Below, one piece after another: positions 29,099-39,706 of a stretch of DNA of 64,000 nucleotides. This DNA is from Brachypterus glaber (Eukaryota; Arthropoda; Insecta; Coleoptera; Kateretidae). Numbering within the stretch: position 1 is the stretch's first letter; each line of letters opens with the position of its first letter. Where the stretch lies: NCBI GenBank assembly GCA_958510825.1, contig OY294048.1:29415026-29479025 (forward strand), read 5' to 3'. A program made the position numbers and the translations under genes. The notes beneath the pieces were generated by a model. That model searched no databases. It was not told where the DNA came from and saw only the letters and a list, made by a program, of their open reading frames with translations.

Positions 29099-32000
29099 GA
29101 ATGGGTTCGTTAGTGGGGGCGATATTAAATCGAACCGATATGTCAACATTCATTAATAATAATCCACGCGATGATCTACTAACAGAATGTGACGATATTC
29201 ATGAAAAAAGTGAAGCAAGGTCACCGATTGTCAGTGTTAAAATTTTTAATTTCAGTTTTCCCGCATTGATTGATAGCGGCAGTGAAATATGCTGTCTTAG
29301 CGACGAAGTGTGGACCCAGTTAGGCGAAGCATGCGAGGATATCCCTACATTCACGTGTACGGGCATCAAGGTGTCCGGCGCATTTCGCTCTAAACAAAGA
29401 CGGGTGAAACAACAGTCGCTAATTACGTTTAAAATTTCGGGCGTAGAAATATCACATGAATTTCTTTTGATCCCTGACCTTGCGTTCCCTTTAATTATTG
29501 GTAACGATCTTTTAAGATTGTACCATACAAAAATAGACTTAGGATTACAAAAAATAATTTTAAAAATACATAATAAGTGGCATGAAGTGCCGGAAATGAA
29601 AATTAATCATGAGTTTCATGGGGAGGATTCAATGCATATTAGGCAAATTAATTTTAAACGAAGAGTTGGCATTGAATCCGAAAAAAAATCCAACTTAAAT
29701 CAATTTAAAAATATAGCAGATAATTTAAACATTAAGGTGGACCAAAAAAATAAAATTTTCGAACTATTAAATAGGCATAGTGATATTTTTTCAGAGATCC
29801 CAGGGCATACTACGGAATATCAACATGTGATAAAACTAAATGACCCCACGGGATTTAAGATGAAACAATATCCGCTTCCAATTGCACACCGTGATGCAAT
29901 TCAAAAACAATTAGACAATTGGGAAAAATGGGGGGTAATATGCCGTATGCCTTCTCAATACATTTCTGCAATCATGACAACTTTGAAAAAAGATGGTTCG
30001 GTGCGCATCTGCTTAGATGCGCGGCGCCTTAATATGGCCATGGAACGGGAGTTTGAAAGTCCGGTACCAGTTGAGGAAATGTTACGTACATTACCTAAAG
30101 TGGAATTCATGACTTCTCTCGATTTCACTCATGGTTATTTACAAATCCCGCTATCTCCCGAATCTTATCAATATACCGGTTTTATGGTGAACGGCATCAC
30201 TTATTGTTTCCGCAAATTGCCTTTTGGTTTAAACACCAGTGTAAGCACATTTTCACGATGTTTAAAGAAAATTTTTGGTCCGGAGTTTTATGCCTTTTTG
30301 AGAATCTATATCGATGACCTAATAATAATATCCGCATCGTTTGAGGAGCACTTGTATCACCTTGATCTTGTTCTTACGAGATTAAAGAAAGCCGGATTTA
30401 CATTGCGCCTAGAAAAATGCGAATTTTTGCGGGATAATATGCCTTTTCTAGGTTTTTTGGTTTCAAAAGAAGGCATTCGCCCCGACCCAAAAAGAGTTCA
30501 AGCGATATCTGATTATTTAGCACCTCGAAATCCTAAACAGGTGCAAAAATTTATTGGCTTGGTCAACTTTGATCGTTCCTTTTGTGAGCACTTTGCAGCT
30601 CTAACCGCACCTTTAACCAATTTGTTACGCAAGCAAACAAAATGGCGGTGGACGGAAGTCGAACAAAGGGCATTCGAACTAGTAAAAGAAAAATTAAAGC
30701 AAATTACTCTTTTGTACCACCCTAGAGAGGACCTCTCTCTCTGTCTAGCCACGGATGCTTGTGATACTGGTCTAGGGGCGCAGTTGTTCCAAGTAGTGGG
30801 GGGAGAACGCCATACTATTGCTTGGGCAAGCCGTATTTTACTTGACAGGGAAAAACGGTACCACTCAAACGACAAGGAGGCACTTAGTTTTGTGTGGGCA
30901 CTTCAGAAGTTCAGGGTTTACCTCTTGGGACGAAAATTCACAGTTTTTGTTGACAACAGCGCATTAAGTTATTTAATGAGCTGTCGCCTTTTGTCGGGGC
31001 GGATAGCCCGGTACGCCTTGGCAGTTCAGGAGTTTCAGTTCGAACTAAAACATGTATCTGGTTCAAAAAATTTGGTAGCCGACGCGTTATCGCGGTATGC
31101 CGCGGTCCGGCCACCGGAACCAAAAGAGAATTTGTTTCATATTTTGCCGCTTCGAAAAATGTCTAAAGAATTTACAAATATATTAAAAGATATAAAACAG
31201 TATCAACGAAATGACCCCAAACTTAACGACATTATTAGTAAATTACCCGAAGATCCGAGTTTGCAAGCCCGCTTTATGATAAAAAATGACATTTTATATA
31301 TAAGTCATGGTACAGAAGAGTCGTTTATGCTTTGCGTCCCGAAAACTCTCATAGAAAAATTTGTAATAGCCTATCATGAGGCAATGGGGCATTTTGGGTC
31401 TTTTAAAACTTGGGCAACGATGAAACGGGAGGTATGGTGGACAAATATGTATAAAACTATCAAAAAAATAATCCGAACCTGTGACTTATGTCAAAAATCA
31501 AAGTGTTCTGTTTTGCCCCAACCTCCGTTACATGCGATAGTTCCATCAAAAAAAAATGAACTCGTGGCGCTTGATTATTTTGGGCCGCTTCCGACGGGAA
31601 GGGGAGGGGTTCAGTACGTCCTTGTACTGATAGACGTTTTTACCAAATATGTAACATTTTACCCACTAAAAAGAGCCACTACAGCTGCGTCATTAAATCG
31701 CTTAGTTAAAGACTATTTTGTAAAATTCGGAACCCCAAAAAAGATTCTAAACGACCACGGAACCCAGTTCCAATCGGCTAAGTGGAAAAATACGCTTACC
31801 GATCTAGGGGTAAAAGTAATTTTTTCGTCGGTTAGAAGGCCCCAAAGTAACCCTGCGGAGCGCGTCATGCGGGAACTTGGTCGTCTTTGCCGAGCGTTTT
31901 GCCATGAGCACCATGCTAAATGGGCTCATGAACTTAAGAATTTCGAGCTATTTCTTAATAGCGTGACTCACGAGTCCACGGGTTATAGTCCAATCGAATT

Positions 32001-32370
32001 GCAATTAAACCAAAAGCCCGATCGTCTGTTGCCCCTTAAGATATTAGAAGCCGAAAACAAGGATCACTCGCCTAACCTAATACTAGCTAGGGAAAACTTA
32101 ATGAATAAGGCAGCTCGTAGGGCGTTTCGCAACCCAGGAAGGCCACATACTACTTTTGCTGTCGGGGACCTGGTTTTACTGCGTGCTAGTAATGTCTCTT
32201 CTAGCGCAAAGAACGAAATAAAAAAATTCCTACTACTATTTGAAGGGCCTTATTCTATAAAGAAAAAAATTAGTTTCGACACCTATATTTTGCAGAACCC
32301 AGTTAATGGTCAAGAGAGGGGGTTATTCCATGCGTGTCATCTTAAAAAATTTGTTCAGCCTACGCCTTGA
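29056..32370 (+). CDS. pol: Pol polyprotein: protease, RT, RNase H, integrase
   Basis: The reading frame is open from 29029 and lies -1 to gag with about 70 bp of overlap. The start given is only a marker: ribosomes most likely enter by slipping at 29074-29080, and the first in-frame ATG is at 29101. Counting from 29056, protease shows DSGSE (73-77) and IIGNDLL (147-153). RT shows SLDF (354-357) and YIDD (418-421). RNase H shows TDACD (566-570), E608 and D633. Integrase shows a zinc domain with H774/H779 and C809/C812, then catalytic D840, D900 and E935 (34 residues apart). The 1104 residues are uninterrupted and all catalytic positions are present. It copies the RNA to cDNA and integrates it with a 4-bp duplication. 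Confidence 0.96.
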   Translation: MRRFAIGKREGRPLGMGSLVGAILNRTDMSTFINNNPRDDLLTECDDIHEKSEARSPIVSVKIFNFSFPALIDSGSEICCLSDEVWTQLGEACEDIPTFTCTGIKVSGAFRSKQRRVKQQSLITFKISGVEISHEFLLIPDLAFPLIIGNDLLRLYHTKIDLGLQKIILKIHNKWHEVPEMKINHEFHGEDSMHIRQINFKRRVGIESEKKSNLNQFKNIADNLNIKVDQKNKIFELLNRHSDIFSEIPGHTTEYQHVIKLNDPTGFKMKQYPLPIAHRDAIQKQLDNWEKWGVICRMPSQYISAIMTTLKKDGSVRICLDARRLNMAMEREFESPVPVEEMLRTLPKVEFMTSLDFTHGYLQIPLSPESYQYTGFMVNGITYCFRKLPFGLNTSVSTFSRCLKKIFGPEFYAFLRIYIDDLIIISASFEEHLYHLDLVLTRLKKAGFTLRLEKCEFLRDNMPFLGFLVSKEGIRPDPKRVQAISDYLAPRNPKQVQKFIGLVNFDRSFCEHFAALTAPLTNLLRKQTKWRWTEVEQRAFELVKEKLKQITLLYHPREDLSLCLATDACDTGLGAQLFQVVGGERHTIAWASRILLDREKRYHSNDKEALSFVWALQKFRVYLLGRKFTVFVDNSALSYLMSCRLLSGRIARYALAVQEFQFELKHVSGSKNLVADALSRYAAVRPPEPKENLFHILPLRKMSKEFTNILKDIKQYQRNDPKLNDIISKLPEDPSLQARFMIKNDILYISHGTEESFMLCVPKTLIEKFVIAYHEAMGHFGSFKTWATMKREVWWTNMYKTIKKIIRTCDLCQKSKCSVLPQPPLHAIVPSKKNELVALDYFGPLPTGRGGVQYVLVLIDVFTKYVTFYPLKRATTAASLNRLVKDYFVKFGTPKKILNDHGTQFQSAKWKNTLTDLGVKVIFSSVRRPQSNPAERVMRELGRLCRAFCHEHHAKWAHELKNFELFLNSVTHESTGYSPIELQLNQKPDRLLPLKILEAENKDHSPNLILARENLMNKAARRAFRNPGRPHTTFAVGDLVLLRASNVSSSAKNEIKKFLLLFEGPYSIKKKISFDTYILQNPVNGQERGLFHACHLKKFVQPTP
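29074..29116 (+). promoter_or_regulatory. -1 programmed frameshift signal
   Basis: GGGAAAC (29074-29080) is in the exact phase required by the X XXY YYZ rule relative to gag: the last G of one codon, then GGA and AAC. Eleven bases downstream CCACTA (29092-29097) can pair with TAGTGG (29111-29116), and this stem contains the gag stop. The same heptamer is used at retroviral gag-pro junctions. Slippage here would join gag to the open pol frame. Confidence 0.75.
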
Positions 32371-32393
32371 ATTTTATAAATCAAGTCGAAGTC

Positions 32394-32407
32394 TTAAGGG
32401 GAGCGGA
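32394..32407 (+). other. Polypurine tract
   Basis: The purine-rich run around AAGGGGAGCGGA sits immediately before the 3' LTR, where plus-strand DNA priming occurs in LTR elements. One C interrupts it. Confidence 0.75.
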
Positions 32408-32762
32408 TGAACAGGAACGGTTTTATTTGGAATTAAAATTTTAAATTTGCCGCTCGTGTTTATTTGCAAATCGTCAGGTGGCGGTTTTTTGCTTAAGCAA
32501 AAAACCGTCGCCTTCCCGAATAGCAGTGGATACGCATGTTAGTCCGCCATTACCAGTTTGAATAGCCTTGGGTGCAAATCTGGCCGTTTATATTTTAATA
32601 TAAAGCGCCCCGACCGCCTGGTATTTACAGGTGAGTAAAATAATAGTTTTCTGGTGCATTATTTTCGGCCTAATATCCATGTAGCTAATATAAATATATT
32701 TACAGTGTAATCAAACATCATTTTATAATAAACGCTGCTAACAAAATTGGAGTTTTGGTACA
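32408..32762 (+). repeat. 3' LTR
   Basis: It is 355 bp, identical to the 5' LTR, and followed directly by the CATG target duplication. As the 3' copy it supplies the AATAAA (32727-32732) for transcript end formation. Confidence 0.95.
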
Positions 32763-32766
32763 CATG

Positions 32767-35250
32767 TAATTACCTTAGAGCTTTGTAACTTAATTTTTGT
32801 AGACCTGTATAATTTTACATTTAAAAATTTAGATGTAAAATACTGTACAAACTTTACGAGTCGAACTGTTGAATTCAAATTATATAATTTCCTTTTTTAT
32901 GACTTTCTTTTTATAAGTGCACATAGCGAACAAATTTTTATTACTAAGATTTAAATCCACGGCTGCGAAATGGCAAATTTAACCCTTTGGCAGCTGCATT
33001 ATTACTTAACTAAAGAATTTTAAAACTTTTTTTTTTCTTAAATTACCTTAATTATTATATGTCAATATGATCTTGGAATAAAAAGTTCTAAAAATGGCAC
33101 ACTAACTATTTTTACAACAGGTTTGAATAGTATATGTTTGTATATAGAATATAGTTATGTTTTATAAAATAAATTACGCAGTATATTCGCACATCCAATA
33201 TTCGAATCTGTTTTGAAAATATTCACTGTGCGATTTTTAATTTACTCTTTTGCTTGGTGAAACAGACCCTAGTAAAAAGGTATTTAAATTACTAAATAAG
33301 CTTAAAGATCGCATATGTCACCGAAAAAATTATATATTGATTTTTTAGTCTTCCAATAAGATCTTGTCCAAAATTACCGACAACTTTGAGATTTTTGTTG
33401 AGATTGAATAATAAATAAATAAAAAAAAACATGAACCGATATGAACAGAAAACTGTTTGGACTTTTTTGTTTGTGCCAAAAATTAACCTCCCTATATTCC
33501 TTTCCTCTTTCTATCAAATTATCATATTTGATACATTTGATATATGAGTCATATAATATGACGCATATGTCAAATAAGGCATGTAGGATGATAAGTCCAA
33601 CTTAGCTAACTTTTGGAGAACCGCAAAAAACTGTCTTTTCGTACAAGACTTTTCTAAATTTAAATATAAATTTAAACCCTGTGGCATTTTATTTGGTTTG
33701 ATGTGATTTATCATTCATACAAAAATTGCCAGAAACTATTAAATATTTTTCGAAATATTTAAAAAATAAGTTTGGACTTATAACTCTTTTATCCGAACCT
33801 TTGCACCCATTCCCTATTGATTTAAACTTCCTCAAAAAAAGCAGTTTTTCAAAACAGAGCCTCGTATAGAAAATTTTGTTTTTATTTACAAATGCCTTAA
33901 CAAACCTCAGGAAACGTATACTTTATGAAATTTTTCCTATTTCGGGTGACTTTATTTAAAGTTCAGTTAGATTTTTTGTTGATTCTAATAATTGGCAATG
34001 TATATTGCATGTATACTATTAATCTGGGTCTCAGATTCTGGTGCTAATTCTAGTGTATCTTAAAACGTTAAAATATTTAATATATAATTCCCATCAGTAT
34101 TTATAATATAGCTAAAGACAGTACTAAATGTCAAGGCGATTTATCTATAGTAAATGAGGCTGTTATCAAAATATACTTGTTAGATTTACTTATAAAATTC
34201 CAAGGGTTCCGAAAAATAAGTAAAAAATCTAAAGAAGACTAAAGAATATTTTTTAATTTAGATATAAATAAGAATACTTTAACCTTAAACCAAGATTGAT
34301 ATTCTTCATTGTGTCTTGATAATAAAACAGCATAACAAAACGAATTATAAAAATCATTAGTTTTACATTTAGGAAGATTTGTTGCTACATGATTTCATTT
34401 GAAAGTTAATTGCTGTTTTTACGTTGCATATAAATCTCGCGAATACACAATAAACTGCAGCTGTTTTCAGTCTTTAGATCTTAAGAGTCTTATACAATCA
34501 AAGCGACATTCACAAAAATGAAAGTTATTTAAAATTCGATACAAAACATTTCTATATAAAAATTTTTGATCTAGGTTATTTTTTGAGCTGTGAAAAGTTT
34601 AATAATAATAACTTATTTACAAAAAATAAGTTTCTAAATATAATCCTAAACGAAATAACATTTATCAAAGTATATTAATTACAGTATTCTTTATGTAATT
34701 AATACAGCAGTTAGTGTTTCGATATTGTTACAACTGTGACAACCATAAACCCTAGCAGAGCCATTTGTTCAATATAATTAATTATTTTTGATTTAAAAAA
34801 GACAAATTAAAGTATAATGTTGCATAGAACACATTCGCCGGATTTAAATCGTTAAACTAGTTGGTACATTGTCATGGGAATTTGATAGTTAAAACACTAC
34901 ACATGTGTGCATATAACAAGTATGTACTTGAAAAAAGTGTGAACTATTTTGTTTAACAAACAAAAAACGGGTTTTGTGAATAAAATAAAATAATTTCTCA
35001 AAACTTTTATTAGATACTTTTTAGGTATTTACTTTATATTAATTTCGTTTGGACCCATAATGTGGAATACAAAGTGTCAATTAATTATCAAACAGTTTTG
35101 AGGTTAGTTTGGAACGCTGACTTGATTGGTCAAACTGATATCGGATTCGTATTCAGCGGACAAAAATACTTGGGAATGTATATGTCTCACCTCTAGGACA
35201 GAAGATTTTTTTGTGTTACTGTGCCACAGGCCCTGTGGCCTATAGGTATA
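32767..35250. other. AT-rich sequence with one repeat fragment
   Basis: Apart from the MITE fragment at 33102-33278, no element or gene was recognised. The 66-codon minus-strand frame at 33514-33714 has no identifiable domain. Confidence 0.4.
33102..33278 (+). mobile_element. CTGGTACTATGG MITE, truncated copy
   Basis: It matches the interior and right arm of 35251-35493 (TTTTTACAACAGGTTTGAAT, ATATTCGCACATCC and CACTGTGCGATTTTTAATTT) but lacks the left terminus. Confidence 0.6.
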
Positions 35251-35493
35251 CTGGTACTATGGTCTGTTTCATCAAGCAAGATAGTAAATTTAAAACCGCA
35301 CAGTAAATATTTTTACAACAGGTTCGAATAGTATATGCTTTTGTATCTATAACTATATTCTATAGAATATAGTTATGTTTTATAAAATAAACTAAGCAGC
35401 ATATTCGCACATCCGATATTCGAATGTTTTGAAAAATTCACTGTGCGATTTTTAATTTACTATTTTGCTTGAAAAAATAGACCATAGTACCAG
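35251..35493. mobile_element. 243-bp palindromic MITE
   Basis: The left end CTGGTACTATGGTCTGTTTC and the right end complementary to it continue inward through AAGCAAGATAGTAAATTTAAA and CGCACAGT, giving about 50-bp terminal inverted repeats with a few mismatches. Inside is a smaller palindrome, AACTATATTCTATAGAATATAGTT (24 bases; centre near 35360). Non-coding. Confidence 0.7.
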
Positions 35494-35647
35494 TTTTGTC
35501 ATGTTCTATGTTTTATCTCCATACAATTTGTTGCTATTCAATGCTATCTATTACTACTACTTACTATTTTTTTTTGTAGTTTTCTTTACCAACAGTCTCC
35601 AGTGCAGAAACCTTACATTTGTTAAGGCAATCCAGCACCACTAACCA

Positions 35648-35777
35648 AGTATGACGAATATTCGGTCGAGTATAGTAAAGCAACATGTACGCACATGATT
35701 AAGCGTATATTAGTTGCGCACTTGCTTAGACCGACTGCAATTTCTTGTCATTTAACCAAATATTCGTCGTACTTGCC
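35648..35777. repeat. 130-bp inverted repeat
   Basis: AAGTATGACGAATATTCGGT and the approximate complement ACCAAATATTCGTCGTACTTG, partly given, flank a loop with GTACGCAC and GTTGCGCAC. It is probably a short MITE. Confidence 0.5.
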
Positions 35778-36177
35778 AAGAATTAAATAGTTTTTATTAT
35801 TTTTCTATTGGGTTTAATACCCAAGAACGTTTTTTACCATAGGGATCTTTTTGCATGGTTATAACCACACAGTATCTGGGGAGATTTACAGTTTAATGTT
35901 TAAGTCAAGACCTAATTGCCCTTGAAGATTGTCACCCCTGTATTTAACGAAAACCATAAATATTGAGCTTTTATCGTTCTTCTCTTGTTTGCATAAATTT
36001 ATATGTCTGATCATAATAGGAGTATGCGTATTTCCTTCACGTTAGCAATAAAGAAGTGACTTTATGTGGATTATTAAATAGCTTTGTCATAGGCATATAT
36101 AAATATAATACCACTCTTCTTTATATTCTCTCGTAAGACATAAAATTTGTTATTGGACTATGTATAGATTATGTTTC

Positions 36178-36455
36178 GGCTTACAAGTAAAGAGCACTAA
36201 GTCCAAAAACATGGTTTTGAGATATTGACAAATTTAACTTTCATTGTTGTTTTTTAATTTTTGTAATAATTGTTTTTGAAAAAAAACTACCGCAAATTGC
36301 AATGACATTTTTGGACATAATGATGTCCCATTTGCAGTTAAATAAAGAAAAATTAAAGTAGTTTAATTCAACTAAATTTGAAAAAAGACATGGACTTAGT
36401 GCCTTTTACTTGTAGGCCCACGACGTCGGCTTACAAGTAAAGAGCACTAAGTCAA
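36178..36455. mobile_element. TTACAAGTAAAGAGCACTAAG MITE plus an extra terminus
   Basis: The left terminus GGCTTACAAGTAAAGAGCAC is at 36178, and the right end at 36391-36418 is its approximate complement. A third copy of the terminus in left orientation follows at 36428-36455, so a second element or a tandem copy was truncated there. Confidence 0.6.
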
Positions 36456-36590
36456 TAAAATAATATAAAAAACTATTTAAAATTAAAACCCTTCTATTAA
36501 TTAAACGTAATGTATAAACTATAAAGTAGAAAACAAGATGTTACATACATTTCCAAAAACTAGATTTTAAGATATTGCACTTAAGTTACG
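36456..36590 (+). repeat. Repeat shared with the RT-fragment 3' flank at 63.6 kb
   Basis: AATAAAATAATATAAAAAAC followed by AAAACCCTTCTATTAATTAAA and GAAAACAAGAT blocks are colinear with 63594-63720. There the same sequence follows the stop of a decayed reverse transcriptase, so this may be a 3' UTR fragment of that element. Confidence 0.5.
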
Positions 36591-36836
36591 GTTTCCTCCA
36601 AAATTCGCAGTCGCTGACGACTGCGACCGGGTAGCCGCGACCAGGTTTCCTCGGTCTAGCCAGTCGCCATTCTGTTATCTGGCCATTTTATAAACACTTG
36701 TTTTTTTGCGAGTTTATGCCTTTCAATCAGTATGAATATCTCTAAAAAGTCGCTTCTTTTAATGTTTTTGAATTATCAAGCGGAAGAAGATAATCTCCTC
36801 CTCTTATTAACATTGCATCATTAAGAAAATAGCTCT

Positions 36837-37150
36837 TCCAACAAAATAATACTATTCCCTATAGCCCTAGGTTCATTAAAATCAAAAACAAAATAAAATT
36901 CAAAAAAATAATTTCAAAAAAAAATTTGTTCAATTTTTTTTTAAGTTTTCTTTTCCGTAAAACGGAAAATAAATAAAAAAAAATGTTTTGAAAAAAAATG
37001 TTTTTGCCCCATTTTACCCCCTTACCCCAATCCGATTTTTACCAAAAACAATCCCAGCCTGGAACTTTGAATATTCAGCCATGGTCCAAATTTGAGGCGT
37101 TCTTGTGTTATCGTGGTCACAAATTTCCCGGACACAGACCGACATACCAT
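36837..37150 (-). repeat. Relative of the 4.6-4.95-kb repeat
   Basis: CCAACAAAATAATACTATTCC, AGCCCTAGGTTCATTAAAATC and the closing GTGGTCACAAATTTC block follow the order seen at 4610-4950. The reverse strand shows the GATAACAC and GTCTGTG parts of the microsatellite-linked module. Minus-strand open frames here have no recognisable domain. Confidence 0.55.
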
Positions 37151-37842
37151 CAGACGCCAAACCAACGTTAACGTAAACCAAGGCCCCCTCATTAAAAAAA
37201 AAGTCCAAACCAAGAAAAAACCAAAACAAACTCCTACACAGAGAGCTGCATTTAGGAGCTTGTAAACATTGGGGATATTGGCCAAAATAGCGTAGCGTAT
37301 TTGCTATCCAGTGCCTATGATATTGAACATTGGATATAGACTGTTATGGTATACACTTTTAGAAGGATATCGAACAAACTTGCACCAAAATCTTGGTTAT
37401 TAAACAAGTTAGCTCCTTTATCAGCACGGATTAAGGACAAGCGCATTTTCCTGATTTCAACGATATGTATAACTCCATACCCCCCAAAAACGGATATAGA
37501 ACACTATAATCCTCACATGACGATATAACCAATTTTGTTTGGTTTGGAAATTTCTAACAATTTTTGTCTGAATCATTTTTTATTATATTAATAACAATCG
37601 AGTTAATTTAAAAATAGCTATGTTGGAGGTGAATTTGTTTTATTTCATTTTCAGCCAAATTATTCATTAGACGATAAAAGTGGTTATAAGCTCTTGAAAT
37701 TCTCGTTTCATATATTATAAATTTTCATACATTATAAATTTTTCTAGGTACTTTGGTACGGTTACAAAGGGCGCAACTCGACTTTCAGCGCCCACTGTTA
37801 CCGGAACAAAATACTTATGAAAATGCATAATGTATAAAACTT
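37151..37842. other. AT-rich sequence without recognised genes
   Basis: A 60-codon plus-strand frame (37346-37528) is present but has no recognisable feature. Nothing else was recognised. Confidence 0.35.
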
Positions 37843-37991
37843 AAGGCATATCCACAAGCTCGCATAACAACATAGTACATAAGAATGCGGTACCGTGATC
37901 GACTTACAAGATACATGGCGGCACTTCAAGCCAATCACGGCATTGCATTCTTATGTACTATCTTGTTATGCTAGCCTGTGCATATGTCCTT
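37843..37991. mobile_element. AAGGCATATCC palindromic MITE, copy 1
   Basis: The ends AAGGCATATCCACAAGCTCG and the approximate complement are followed inward by CATAAGAATGC / GCATTCTTATG and CCGTGAT / ATCACGG. The centre, ACTTACAAGATACATGGCGGC, is shared with 39235-39383. Length 149 bp. Confidence 0.7.
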
Positions 37992-38558
37992 ATAGAGAAT
38001 TTCAATACCTCCAAGTTGGCTCATCTTCTGAAAAAAATAATTTCACCCACAACATGGTAATTTTTAAATATTTATAACTCGATTATTATTAATATATTAA
38101 AAAATTGTTGGAAATTTTCTCCTTAACAAAATTGGTTATATGCATTTTTATCGTAAGATGTATATTTAACGAGATAACCGCACTCACCTCTAAAATTCGA
38201 AAGATAGCGGACACCCGGTAAAAAACTAACAGAGATGTTATGTTACTATTCACTACTACCCTTTAAAATATCAGTCCGTGTACATTTAATGCAATTTAAC
38301 ATAGGAATTTATTGTTTTTTTGACTGGACTAATTAAAAAGTCTATTTAACATTCTGGGTGCAGGGTGATTGAAAATTTAGTACTCAGAGCTGTATCTCAA
38401 AACCAATTTATTTTCTTCTTTATGGACTTTAGAAAATATGCTAATGAAATAGCATAATTTTCTTTAAAAAGATAGTGTATGGATGCCAACTTAACTGAAT
38501 AAAATCATACTTTTTTTAGTACCTAATTTTTCCATATCAATAATAATAATAATAATTA

Positions 38559-38699
38559 CACAGGCCCACAAAAAAAGTTATCTGTAGGTGTAGCAAACAA
38601 ATAAGCCCATGAAATTTGACAGATTCATGTTCAGCATCACAAAATACATAAGAACAGGTGGGTATCAACCCCAGTACAGACTTTTTTTGTGGGCCTGTG
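38559..38699. mobile_element. CACAGGCCCAC MITE with TTA target site (141 bp)
   Basis: The ends are CACAGGCCCACAAAAAAAGT and its complement, flanked by TTA at 38556-38558 and 38700-38702. The same CACAGGCC start and a TWA target site occur in the 510-bp element at 20675, suggesting a common transposase source, possibly PIF/Harbinger. Confidence 0.7.
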
Positions 38700-38702
38700 T
38701 TA

Positions 38703-39234
38703 TTATTGCTTTTATCGTTACTAAGATACACTGAGGTGTAAAAATCATACTTTGTAAAGGTGTAAATTTTGCACCTTTATGTAAATGTGCATTAACATTG
38801 ATGTATCATTTATGTTTATGTTTATATTTATTTTTAACCTCGTATTATTCTACTTAATTAAGCATCCAAGTCCAGGACTTGGACTTAGATGTAAAAAATA
38901 TATATGTAAAAACACTCGTCAAGTCATGTTTTTTACTTGCAAAAATACACTTAATGTGCAAGAAAGTGTATTTCTACATACCACCTGCAACAATACACTG
39001 AAAGTGTAAGAACTACACCAGAGCTTTTGGTTAACAAGTTCTCGTTTTGCAAAAAAAAAAAAATGTTTTAAAGAAAAATTATTTTTTTTTACTTTCTTTT
39101 TTGTATCGAGAATTTTCAATTTTTTTTACTTGATGTTTTTTTTTAATGAAATAGACCTACTGCCGGCCGCTTACAAGGGAAGTATTTTTTGTTGGCAGCA
39201 ATATTTCATTTTGGGTGTTAAATAGGTTTAACTT
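38703..39234. other. AT-rich sequence without recognised genes
   Basis: Short direct repeats of a TTGCAA / TGCAAGAAAGTGT kind occur near 38935-39000. No gene was recognised. Confidence 0.3.
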
Positions 39235-39383
39235 AAGGCATATCCAGAAGCTTGCCTAAGAACATAAAACATAAGAAAGCGATGCCGTGATTGGCTTACA
39301 AGATACATGGTGGCACATCAAGCCAATCACGGCATCCTATTGTTATGTTTTATGTTCTTATGCGAGCTTTTGAATAGGCACTT
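39235..39383. mobile_element. AAGGCATATCC palindromic MITE, copy 2
   Basis: This copy is the same length as the one 1.4 kb upstream and shares its TTACAAGATACATGG centre and the GCCGTGATTGGCTT / AAGCCAATCACGGC arms, which are cleaner here. Non-coding. Confidence 0.7.
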
Positions 39384-39706
39384 ATTTCGAAATATGCAAT
39401 ATCCACTGTGAATAGTATATAATGAAATGCGTAGCATTAAATATCTTCGCTGCTTGTTTTTTATGTTTTTAAGCCGAGAAATTAATCCTCTGTTTTTTCA
39501 CAAAATACTTACTTTTTAGAGAGTGGGGTGTGTGGGTTTATCCCGGGATCGCATTTAATTGATCTTACGAGCCAAACAGCTAAAATAAACAGTAACAATA
39601 ATTAAATTTTAAAAGCCATAAATTTTCTATGCTAACCTTAAAATTAAATTTCTCCAATTTTTAAAAATTGGAGACACGTATAATAATAAATAAGTTTCAG
39701 GGCCTA

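Larger units (their letters stand above)
27403..32762 (+). mobile_element. Full-length Ty3/Gypsy LTR retrotransposon
   Basis: The 5360-bp element is flanked by CATG on both sides (27399-27402 and 32763-32766). It has two identical 355-bp LTRs starting TGAACAGG and ending GGTACA, then a primer-site candidate, gag, pol and a polypurine tract. There is no env: only 37 bp separate the pol stop from the 3' LTR. The order protease, RT, RNase H, integrase is that of Metaviridae. Identical LTRs imply very recent insertion. Confidence 0.97.

Noticed and set aside
30513..31123. Minus-strand open frames inside pol
   Set aside because: They are shadows of the intact pol gene.
32371..32407. An env gene in the Gypsy element
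   Set aside because: Only 37 bp separate the pol stop from the 3' LTR, so there is no room for a third gene.
37014..37285. Minus-strand open frames of 71 and 87 codons
   Set aside because: They overlap each other in different frames, run through a dispersed repeat and show no domain.
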